Of a DNA stretch of 64,000 nucleotides, positions 18,483 to 25,530 are shown one piece after another. The notes beneath the pieces are model-generated. The model was given only the letters and a program-made list of their open reading frames with translations. It had not been told where the DNA came from and did no database searches. The translations under genes were made by a program, and so were the position numbers. The stretch comes from Bacterioplanoides sp965200585 (GTDB lineage Bacteria > Pseudomonadota > Gammaproteobacteria > Pseudomonadales > Oceanobacteraceae). The DNA is taken from assembly GCF_965200585.1 (NCBI RefSeq), contig NZ_OZ241361.1. One strand, written 5' to 3'. How positions within the stretch are numbered: position 1 is the stretch's first letter; every line of letters begins with the position of its first letter.

Positions 18483-19871
18483 TTAACCTATGCGCTTACT
18501 GCTCACCCGATACAGCCGATAACCCAGTGCAAACGCCGCTGCGGTTAAACCAATCACCAAGCCACTCCAGAAACCTTCAGCGCCCAAAGGCTGGTTGTCA
18601 TTAAAGCCTTGCGGATAAAACGCCAGGTAATAGCCCAGCGCCAGGCCAATGGCCCAATACGAAACAAAGGTAATGATCATCACCGGCAGGGTATCCTGAT
18701 AACCCCGCAACGCACCGGCAGCGCCAACCTGAACCGCATCCGACAGCTGAAAAACCGCCGCGAACAGCAATAAACCCGATGCAATTTTGACCACTTCAGG
18801 GTCGGGAGAATAAAGGCTGGCGAGAAAGCCCGATAAGGTCACCATCAGGGTCGCATTAAAGGCCGCAACCCCCAGATTGGTTTTTACGCCCAACCAGGCA
18901 GCACGTTGCGCCAGTTCTGGTTGATTGCTGCCCAGATGATGACCAACACGAACAGTGAGCGCCATCGCCAGACTCAGAGGAATCATAAAGGTCAGCGACG
19001 ACAGATTCAGCGCCACCTGATGCCCGGCAACAATCACCGGGCCAAGTTCGGTCAGAAATAATGCAATCACTGAAAATAAACTGACCTCAAAGAAAATGGC
19101 CGTACCAATCGGCAGTCCTAAGGCAATCACGGCTCTGACCTGACTCCAGTCCGGCTGGCGAACTTCCTGCCATAACGGTGTTTCTGCGGTTAAACGGTGT
19201 TTGCGGGTGTTGAGCGCCATGGCGATAGCCAGGCCGGTGAAGATCAGAGTTGAGCCAATACCACAGGCGACACCGCCTAATTCCGGCAGGCCAAACCAGC
19301 CGTACAAAAACAAGCCATTGGCCGGAACATTAAGCACCAGCCCGGCCAGCATAATGCGGGTAACATGGCCGGGCTGATTAAGTGCTTCGGCGTAAAAGCG
19401 ATAAGCGAGAAAAATACCCGCCGAAGGCATGCCCAGCGCGATGGCAAATAAATACTGGCGGGCAATATCGGCCGTAACCGGGTCATCGACGATGATGGGC
19501 AATAACTGCGATAAGCCCATGAGTGTCGCTGCTGACATCAGGCCAAATAAAATGCCGGTAACCAGGGCCGCAGACAGTAACTTAGGTAACTGCGTGGTTT
19601 TGCCAGCGCCATTAAACTGCGCTGCCAAAGGCGAAAGGGCTACCAATACTCCAGCCAGAAACAACCAAACGGGTAACCAGATTGACGTACCAATTGCCAC
19701 CGCCGCCAGATCTGTTGTGCTGATATAACCCGACATTAGTGTATCGATCGTTCCCATTCCAATCTGTGCTAACTGCGTGGCAAGGATTGGCAGCGTTAGC
19801 TTGCGCAGGGCGCGTAATTCCTGGCGGGTAAAATCTGGATTATGGCTGGTGGTCATGTTCTGGCTATACAT
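18483..19871 (-). CDS. MATE family multidrug efflux transporter (NorM-like)
   Basis: A 462-residue, twelve-helix inner-membrane protein with the MATE pattern: an N-terminal half starting near LTLPILATQLAQIGMGTIDT with the MSGY segment of helix 1, and a second, homologous half from about residue 235. MATE proteins export cationic drugs and dyes in exchange for Na+ or H+. The start could be ATG 19871 or the in-frame ATG 19856; neither has a convincing ribosome site. Substrates cannot be predicted. Confidence 0.93.
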   Translation of the reverse strand: MYSQNMTTSHNPDFTRQELRALRKLTLPILATQLAQIGMGTIDTLMSGYISTTDLAAVAIGTSIWLPVWLFLAGVLVALSPLAAQFNGAGKTTQLPKLLSAALVTGILFGLMSAATLMGLSQLLPIIVDDPVTADIARQYLFAIALGMPSAGIFLAYRFYAEALNQPGHVTRIMLAGLVLNVPANGLFLYGWFGLPELGGVACGIGSTLIFTGLAIAMALNTRKHRLTAETPLWQEVRQPDWSQVRAVIALGLPIGTAIFFEVSLFSVIALFLTELGPVIVAGHQVALNLSSLTFMIPLSLAMALTVRVGHHLGSNQPELAQRAAWLGVKTNLGVAAFNATLMVTLSGFLASLYSPDPEVVKIASGLLLFAAVFQLSDAVQVGAAGALRGYQDTLPVMIITFVSYWAIGLALGYYLAFYPQGFNDNQPLGAEGFWSGLVIGLTAAAFALGYRLYRVSSKRIG

Positions 19872-20193
19872 CTGAGAGGTGAACTATTGGGGCAGGGCAT
19901 TGTGCCCTGAGAGGCACGTAGAAGGAATTGTTTTTTGTTAACACTGGATAAGCTTTGATAATCAACATGATGGGGAGTGGGTTAGGACGTTCTTAATGTA
20001 ATGATGAAGTGCCCTCCGGTTGCTCATAATACAAATATCAATATTATAATAACCGGGTGCGGCTTATACGGGAATTTGAAGGAACTTATCAACTTCAACA
20101 AGAAATAGGGAGAAGTATGGTGATCTATGCAGCAGAATTTTCGACAAATACGCTGCTGCTTTGGAATGATTTATTTAACTGGAGCGATCGTTA
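19872..20193. other. Intergenic region between MATE gene and AT-rich orphan
   Basis: This stretch marks a change from the GC-balanced neighbourhood to AT-rich DNA. It contains a hairpin, CAGGGCA (19893-19899) with TGCCCTG (19903-19909), close to the MATE start, and an AT-rich stretch around 20028-20055 with several TAT-rich hexamers that could hold a promoter for the next gene. It also contains the short ORF at 20117 described separately. No RNA gene was recognised. Confidence 0.6.
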
Positions 20194-20194
20194 G
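20117..20194 (+). CDS. 25-codon upstream ORF coupled to the following gene
   Basis: ATG at 20117 is preceded by a strong ribosome site (AGGGAGAAGT). The frame reads MVIYAAEFSTNTLLLWNDLF and stops at TAG 20192-20194. The final G of that stop is the first base of the GTG start of the next gene (TAGTG), the classical geometry of translational coupling. It could be a leader peptide controlling the downstream membrane protein, or a small protein of its own. Nothing similar is known to me. Confidence 0.5.
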   Translation: MVIYAAEFSTNTLLLWNDLFNWSDR

Positions 20195-20883
20195 TGTGGC
20201 AAATAATTCATGATTGGAGTGACGTCTGTCACTCCTGTTGGCTGGATAGTTATTGGTATGGACAAATATTTCCCTTTACTTTACTTGTATTGTGGACATT
20301 TGCTGTTTTTATAACGAGGAAGGAGTCTATTAAAGAAGGGCGTGCAAAGAACTTTAATATCTCTTTTCCGGTAAAAATTCCAATTTATGAGAAAAAAATC
20401 CGATTGTGTTTTCACATTCTTCTGCCATTTATTATTGTGGAGGTTTATTGGGTTGCTAGCTCTATTTCTTATACTTATGAGGTTTTAACCGACCAATATA
20501 TTGATGAGGACTATGAACGACTCAGAAATAGGATTGTAGAAGGGTCAGTTAATTGTATTCAGGGTTATCATATTGAAAGTTATGAATTTAAATCAGGCAA
20601 GAATTTTGGTGATCACTATATTAAATTTTCTGATCAGCAGGAGCTTCTTATGGATGGTTATGATAATAATAAGTACTGCTATGGAAAATCAAAATTCTTT
20701 TATGATAAGTTTTATAAAATTAAAGATGATTTAAATACTGATGATATTGAATTTAAAATATGCTGGGTTGTTGATGTGAATGATCGAAAGTCTTTAAGAT
20801 CTAAAGATAGAGGGAAATGTATTTTTGAAATGAAATACCGGGTTGTTGAGCCGGAATCTGATATAAGTGTTCATAAAAAATAA
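20194..20883 (+). CDS. Hypothetical membrane protein, AT-rich orphan
   Basis: A 229-residue protein with two predicted membrane helices (about residues 23-41 and 71-92), then a soluble, charged and tyrosine-rich C-terminal domain of about 130 residues with four cysteines (NCIQGYH, KYCYGKS, KICWVV, GKCIFE). The start is GTG with GGAG 9 bases upstream, and it overlaps the stop of a 25-codon ORF. Base composition is clearly more AT-rich than the flanking genes, which suggests recent acquisition. I recognise no family. Neighbours (a toxin-antitoxin pair downstream) support an accessory location. Confidence 0.7.
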   Translation: MWQIIHDWSDVCHSCWLDSYWYGQIFPFTLLVLWTFAVFITRKESIKEGRAKNFNISFPVKIPIYEKKIRLCFHILLPFIIVEVYWVASSISYTYEVLTDQYIDEDYERLRNRIVEGSVNCIQGYHIESYEFKSGKNFGDHYIKFSDQQELLMDGYDNNKYCYGKSKFFYDKFYKIKDDLNTDDIEFKICWVVDVNDRKSLRSKDRGKCIFEMKYRVVEPESDISVHKK

Positions 20884-21111
20884 TAAGGAAGGTCGTTTGC
20901 TGCGATAAACCGTAGTAGTTCAGACCTAATCTGATCTCGCGCTATTCCCCAAATAGCGACTGTCATGACTGAGCTGAGTTACACTCTGGTGTTATCAAAG
21001 CCAAGATAACCGATATAAAGTCGAGGCGTATTCATTGAATGAGGAAGATTTTATTCGCTCGACTGGTATTGTGACTTTGAATATCAGACCTGAACTAATT
21101 CACCTGAGCTA

Positions 21112-21519
21112 CTAGACGTTACTGCTAGCAATCTGCTTAGAAAATTCTTCGAAATCTGTCAGATGGTTATTAACTACAGCAATAACGATATCAATATTGA
21201 GGGTCTGGTAGTCATGGACTGCAATATTTCTAAGGCCCACCATCTTCTGTAATTTTTCACTTATATCCTGGCTAATCAGCCCTGCATTCGCTGTCAGCTC
21301 GAAACTGTTGCGGGATGACTGAGGAACTCCCAGTGACCGTTGCCGTATAAGGTAGTTGCATATGTCTATGCTGGCCTCGCAAGCACGTTGCAGATTCAGG
21401 ATAACTGAATCCTGTTTTGTATAATTGCTGCGAAACTCGGTTTCGTCTGTGAACTCCTCATTAATACGTTTCAGGCATCGCTTGATGGTGGCTAGTTTAT
21501 TGATCAGCACATCATTCAT
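21112..21519 (-). CDS. hepT: HepT-like HEPN toxin
   Basis: A 135-residue all-helical HEPN-domain protein. The signature R-x4-H-x-Y is intact as R97, H102 and Y104 in GLRNIAVHDY. In the characterised MntA/HepT systems HepT is an RNase-like toxin that is silenced when MntA adds AMP units to the tyrosine of this motif. The gene overlaps the end of the nucleotidyltransferase gene upstream by eight bases, so the pair is one operon with the antitoxin first. Confidence 0.88.
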   Translation of the reverse strand: MNDVLINKLATIKRCLKRINEEFTDETEFRSNYTKQDSVILNLQRACEASIDICNYLIRQRSLGVPQSSRNSFELTANAGLISQDISEKLQKMVGLRNIAVHDYQTLNIDIVIAVVNNHLTDFEEFSKQIASSNV

Positions 21520-21913
21520 TTTTTAATTCCTTCACAAAATCCTCAAGAATGCCTTGTCGGGCTTCTTGAAGGCTGCCATACATGCTGTATGTCTGCATGG
21601 CAAACAGATCTGCATCATGCTCGGTGCCATAAAGCAAAATACCATCGGATACGATTTGAAGTCGAAAAACGGTTGATGCCTTGGATAGGTCAACTAAATC
21701 AACATTGGCATCCAGCTTCAGCGCGATTTCCTGGGCTAACTCCCAGCATTTGACTGAATCGACCTTGCGTTCAGTCAGTATCGCGACGTCCCAATCACTT
21801 TGGTTGTCTGACTGGTCGCGAGCTTGTGAGCCAAACAGGTACACCAGCTTCAAACCCGGAAGCGTTGAAGCTATTTGTAATATGTTGTTTTGCTGCTCGG
21901 GTGATATAGCCAT
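21512..21913 (-). CDS. mntA: MntA-like minimal nucleotidyltransferase antitoxin
   Basis: A 133-residue nucleotidyltransferase of the minimal MNT type. The signature GS-x10-D-x-D is present as G28-S29 and D40, D42 (FGSQARDQSDNQSDWDV), with a third acidic residue likely in ANVDLVDL. By family it AMPylates the HepT toxin encoded next to it (type VII toxin-antitoxin). I chose the ATG at 21913. A longer frame back to 21955 would need a TTG. The pair sits between an AT-rich orphan gene and a conserved peroxiredoxin. Confidence 0.88.
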   Translation of the reverse strand: MAISPEQQNNILQIASTLPGLKLVYLFGSQARDQSDNQSDWDVAILTERKVDSVKCWELAQEIALKLDANVDLVDLSKASTVFRLQIVSDGILLYGTEHDADLFAMQTYSMYGSLQEARQGILEDFVKELKNE

Positions 21914-22080
21914 GATTTGAAGTTCAGTTGAACAAGATTTAGGGGATAATATCAATTGATTTGGATTTCAAACAACAGATTTGAATTACCAATTGATTTG
22001 AGTGTATACACCTGAGATGGGAACGACTAAGGCGGGATATGCCGTTATAAACGGCCGTGTGGCCGTTGATTTAACCTTCA

Positions 22081-22114
22081 GTATTTTAAGGGGATAAAAA
22101 TCCCCAAAAAATAC
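22081..22114 (-). terminator. Palindrome downstream of peroxiredoxin gene
   Basis: GGGGAT (22090-22095) and ATCCCC (22100-22105) form a short stem within a longer palindrome, GTATTTT...AAAATAC (22081-22087 and 22108-22114). It lies 20 bases beyond the stop of the minus-strand peroxiredoxin gene. The T run is short, so terminator function is only likely. Confidence 0.4.
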
Positions 22115-22133
22115 AATCAAAGCAGGTTTGAGC

Positions 22134-22610
22134 TTACTTCAACGCCGCTAGCATGGTTTCAGCATTGCTGACTTCAAACGCTTGTGGTGCTTCAACGTTT
22201 AATTCAGTCACAACGCCGTTGTCGATAATCATGGCGTAGCGTTGTGAACGAACACCACCAAACCCAGCGGTGTCCATCTCAAGCCCCAGTGCTTTGGTGA
22301 AGCTGGCATCGCCATCGGCCAACATCATAATATCGCCAGCATCTTGTGCTTTGCCCCAGGCATTCATCACAAACGCGTCGTTTACTGAAACGCAGGCAAT
22401 GATATCGGCACCGGCCGCTTTCAGGTCAGCGTTTAATGCAATGTAACCCGGAAGATGTGCTTCGGAGCAGGTTGGGGTGAACGCGCCGGGCAGAGCAAAC
22501 AGAACAACGCGCTTATTGGCGAACAGCTCGCTGGTGTTATGTGCTTGCATGCCTTCGCTGTTAAATTCGTTAAGAGTAGCGCTTGGTAAGGGTTGGCCTT
22601 TCTGAATCAT
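22134..22610 (-). CDS. Peroxiredoxin, Prx5 type
   Basis: A 158-residue thiol peroxidase. The peroxidatic cysteine is C48 in PGAFTPTCSEAHLPGY, the Prx5-subfamily signature. These enzymes reduce hydroperoxides using glutathione/glutaredoxin or thioredoxin. There is no fused glutaredoxin domain. The start at ATG 22610 is fixed by an excellent ribosome site, AGGAGAAG, 4 bases upstream; the frame stays open further upstream to 22688 but that extension looks non-coding. It is monocistronic. Confidence 0.94.
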   Translation of the reverse strand: MIQKGQPLPSATLNEFNSEGMQAHNTSELFANKRVVLFALPGAFTPTCSEAHLPGYIALNADLKAAGADIIACVSVNDAFVMNAWGKAQDAGDIMMLADGDASFTKALGLEMDTAGFGGVRSQRYAMIIDNGVVTELNVEAPQAFEVSNAETMLAALK

Positions 22611-22809
22611 GGGTCTTCTCCTGATGCGAGTGATCGAATGTAGGGGGTGAACAAGTATTGAATAAGTTTTGTACCGCATGGCCGCCAAAACATCAACCAG
22701 CTATCAGTTTGGCAGAGTGCTTGTGAGTTGCGCTAAGTGCCTATGAGTTGCAGTCAGTGTCATTTAAAATGGCGGCCAAAGCGAGTCAGCCAGACTCAAT
22801 GTTGTAAGA

Positions 22810-23367
22810 GTGAACAGTTTGTTGTTGAAGATAGAAGACCTGATCGGCCTGTTTAACCGGCTGTTTCAGGAGAGTGAAAATACCATTTTGGTGGCGGGTG
22901 ACGATGAGCCTATCTATTTACCCGCTGATGATCAGCATCCACATCATCGGGTGATCTTTGCCCACGGGTTTTACGAATCGGCGCTGCACGAAATCAGCCA
23001 CTGGTGTATTGCCGGTAAAGAGCGCCGCCAGCTGGTGGATTTTGGCTACTGGTATGAGCCGGATGGCCGCAGTGCCGAGCGCCAGCGAGAATTTGAGCAG
23101 GTTGAGGTAAAACCGCAGGCGGTGGAGTGGTTGTTATCAGAAGCGTGCGGTCGTAAGTTTCATGTCAGCACCGATAACCTCGATGGCGACCCGGCAGAAG
23201 TGCAGGCTGGCTTGCAGCGTTTCAGCGAGAATGTGGTGCAACAAGCGCAAACCTACCTGTCGCAAGGGCTGCCTCCCCGGGCGGAAGTGTTAAAACAGGC
23301 GTTATTAGATTATTATCAGCGTCATCATCAATTCAGCGCCGAGTTATTTGAGCTGGAGCGTCTGTAA
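22810..23367 (+). CDS. epmC: Elongation factor P hydroxylase
   Basis: Resembles EpmC (YfcM), which hydroxylates the beta-lysylated lysine of translation factor EF-P. At 185 residues it has the family's length. The metal-binding motif HEISHW is at 60-65 (H60, E61, H64), followed by RRQLVDFGYWYEPDGR. The start is a GTG at 22810 with only a weak ribosome site. EpmA, EpmB and EF-P itself are not in this window. rhlB follows 12 bases downstream, so the two are probably cotranscribed. Confidence 0.9.
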   Translation: MNSLLLKIEDLIGLFNRLFQESENTILVAGDDEPIYLPADDQHPHHRVIFAHGFYESALHEISHWCIAGKERRQLVDFGYWYEPDGRSAERQREFEQVEVKPQAVEWLLSEACGRKFHVSTDNLDGDPAEVQAGLQRFSENVVQQAQTYLSQGLPPRAEVLKQALLDYYQRHHQFSAELFELERL

Positions 23368-23379
23368 GCGGAGTTCGTT

Positions 23380-24774
23380 TTGTTAAAAAAATTATTCGGT
23401 GGGGCTGATAAAAAGCCAGCCGCACAGAAACAATCTGGCAAGAAAAACCAGAATCCTCAGGGCAAAAGCCACAAAAAGAGCAATCAGCCCGCGCGCGACA
23501 CGCACAAAGCGGAACATCTGGCTCATAAAGGGGCCGCAAAGAAAAAAGGCGCTGGCAATAAGAGCCGTCAGCGTAAGCCTCGCATCGAAGACACCCCATG
23601 GAATCCGGCTGACTTTAAGGTTGAGCCGATGGAAGGCAAGGTTCGCTTTCACGATCTGGACTTGCCCGAATCCGTGATGCGCGGTGTGCATGAACTGGGC
23701 TTTCAATACTGTTCTCCGATTCAGGCGCAAAGTCTGCCTGCTGCGTTACGTGGCCGTGACACCATTGGTCAGGCACAAACCGGCACCGGCAAAACCGCCG
23801 CTTTCCTGCTGACCATTCTGAATCAGCTGCTGACCGACAAAATTGAAGAGCGTTATGCCAGCGAACCGCGGGCGTTAATCGTTGCACCAACCCGCGAACT
23901 GGCGATGCAAATTGGTAAAGATGCTGAAGGCCTGGCGAAATACACCGGCCTTAACGTGTGTACCGTCGTTGGTGGTATGAACTACGAAGAGCAGCGCGCT
24001 CAGCTACGCAATGAAGTGGTTGATATTCTGGTGGCGACGCCAGGCCGTCTGATCGACTTTATGCGCAGCCAGGATGTCTTCCTGGATCAGATCGAAGTGC
24101 TGGTGCTGGACGAAGCCGACCGTATGTTGGACATGGGCTTTATCCCGGATGTACGCCGTATCGTGCGTGCCACGCCACCAAAAGATGAACGTCAGACGTT
24201 ACTGTATTCCGCTACTTTTAACTACGATGTGCGTATTCTGATTGATCAGTGGATGTTTGATCCGTTAACGGTCGTGATTGAGCCGGAACAGGTCACCACT
24301 GACCGGGTCACCCAAACTCTTTATCTAGTTGCCGAATCGGATAAATACGATCTGCTGGCAAAAATCCTTGAGCGCGATAAACCTGAGCGTTGCATCATCT
24401 TCGCTAACCGCCGTGACTTAACCCGCAACCTGTGTGACAAGCTGAATAAAAATGGCCATGTTTCCGTGCTATTGTCCGGTGAGGTGAACCAGCAAAAACG
24501 TATTCGTACGCTGGAGCGTTTCCGCGATGGTCACGTCAGCATTATGGTCGCGACCGATGTGGCGGGGCGTGGTATTCACGTTGATAACGTGAGTCATGTA
24601 ATTAACTTTACTCTGCCGGAAGACCCGGAAGATTACGTTCACCGTATTGGTCGTACTGGCCGTGCGGGGGCGAAAGGCACTTCGATCAGCTTTGTTTCCG
24701 AAGATGATGCGTTTAACCTGCCACCGCTGGAAAAATACCTGGGCACTAAACTGGAATTAACTCAGCCTGACTAA
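23380..24774 (+). CDS. rhlB: DEAD-box RNA helicase RhlB
   Basis: ATP-dependent RNA helicase; RhlB is a component of the RNA degradosome. The 464-residue product has a basic, lysine/glutamine-rich disordered N-terminus (residues 1-70), a Q motif, Walker A AQTGTGKTA (132-140), PTRELA, DEAD in VLDEADRML, SAT, and the C-terminal motifs ATDVAGRGIH and HRIGRTGRAG. The start is a TTG at 23380 with GGAG six bases upstream. The N-terminal basic extension is like that of pseudomonad RhlB and longer than in E. coli. Assignment to RhlB over other DEAD helicases rests on general sequence likeness. Confidence 0.88.
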   Translation: MLKKLFGGADKKPAAQKQSGKKNQNPQGKSHKKSNQPARDTHKAEHLAHKGAAKKKGAGNKSRQRKPRIEDTPWNPADFKVEPMEGKVRFHDLDLPESVMRGVHELGFQYCSPIQAQSLPAALRGRDTIGQAQTGTGKTAAFLLTILNQLLTDKIEERYASEPRALIVAPTRELAMQIGKDAEGLAKYTGLNVCTVVGGMNYEEQRAQLRNEVVDILVATPGRLIDFMRSQDVFLDQIEVLVLDEADRMLDMGFIPDVRRIVRATPPKDERQTLLYSATFNYDVRILIDQWMFDPLTVVIEPEQVTTDRVTQTLYLVAESDKYDLLAKILERDKPERCIIFANRRDLTRNLCDKLNKNGHVSVLLSGEVNQQKRIRTLERFRDGHVSIMVATDVAGRGIHVDNVSHVINFTLPEDPEDYVHRIGRTGRAGAKGTSISFVSEDDAFNLPPLEKYLGTKLELTQPD

Positions 24775-24851
24775 TAGCTCTGAGAGAGTGAGCTTAAAAG
24801 AACAGGCCGGAGCAAATGGGCTCTGGCCTTCTGCCGCTAAAGGAATGCTTT

Positions 24852-25400
24852 GTGAAATTGTTGTTTGTTTTTCTGGCTTTCTTCCTGCTTCTTCCCGTTT
24901 ATGCGGCGGATTCTTCCTACAATACCAAAGAGCCGCTGCGCAATACCAAAGAACCGCTACACGGGGCTGAAGTCCCCTTGCACAGTGCTCAGCCAACCTG
25001 GGTTAGCCCTCAGGCAGCCGAAATATACCTTTATAAAACCCGCTCATCCCTGATGCAGGGCAGTCATAACGACCATGTGGTATCGCTGTATTTTTTTGGC
25101 GAATACCAAAACCGCACCTTAATTGGCCTTGAGCGGGTCAAAGGCGAAAACTACCAACAGTTTTTCTCGTTATTGGTTTTTGAAAAAAAAGATCTGCTGG
25201 GTTATTACCAGTATGTGCCCAGCTTTCCAGCAGCTGTCGAAACGTCGGGTAGGGTGGTTTTTCCGAAGCGATTCAGACCAGAGCTGGCTAATAAAAACGA
25301 AATTTTTTCGTTAGCGAAAAATGATTTCCCGCCACTGTGTTTTCCTTATCAAAGCGCCTGTGCCCAATGGCAAGCGGTTTTACTGCTGATAAAGGAGTGA
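24852..25400 (+). CDS. Hypothetical exported protein
   Basis: A 182-residue protein of unknown function. It has a clear signal peptide (KLLFVFLAFFLLLPVYAAD, cleavage after AYA-type VYA) and then two tandem copies of the hexapeptide NTKEPL followed by a third degenerate copy, and a mixed alpha/beta domain with two cysteines near the C-terminus (PPLCFPYQSACAQW) that could form a disulfide. I set the start at the GTG 24852 because AGGA lies 7 bases upstream and the signal peptide begins there. The stop codon sits inside an inverted repeat. No family was recognised. Confidence 0.7.
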   Translation: MKLLFVFLAFFLLLPVYAADSSYNTKEPLRNTKEPLHGAEVPLHSAQPTWVSPQAAEIYLYKTRSSLMQGSHNDHVVSLYFFGEYQNRTLIGLERVKGENYQQFFSLLVFEKKDLLGYYQYVPSFPAAVETSGRVVFPKRFRPELANKNEIFSLAKNDFPPLCFPYQSACAQWQAVLLLIKE

Positions 25401-25429
25401 CGATACAAAGTTGTCTTTTTATCGTCACT
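25396..25429 (+). terminator. Inverted repeat at end of exported-protein gene
   Basis: AGTGACGATA (25396-25405) and TATCGTCACT (25420-25429) form a perfect 10-bp stem that includes the stop codon of the preceding gene. The loop has a T run but the 3' flank does not, so it may be a weak terminator or a mRNA 3' stabiliser. Confidence 0.45.
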
Positions 25430-25530
25430 GAATTGTCACCGATTGTTATCTTTTCTGAAGCTTTTTTCAGCTTGACTGATTCCTCGTCGCAGCGACTGGC
25501 TGCAGTTGAATGACTTGGACAGGAGGCAAT

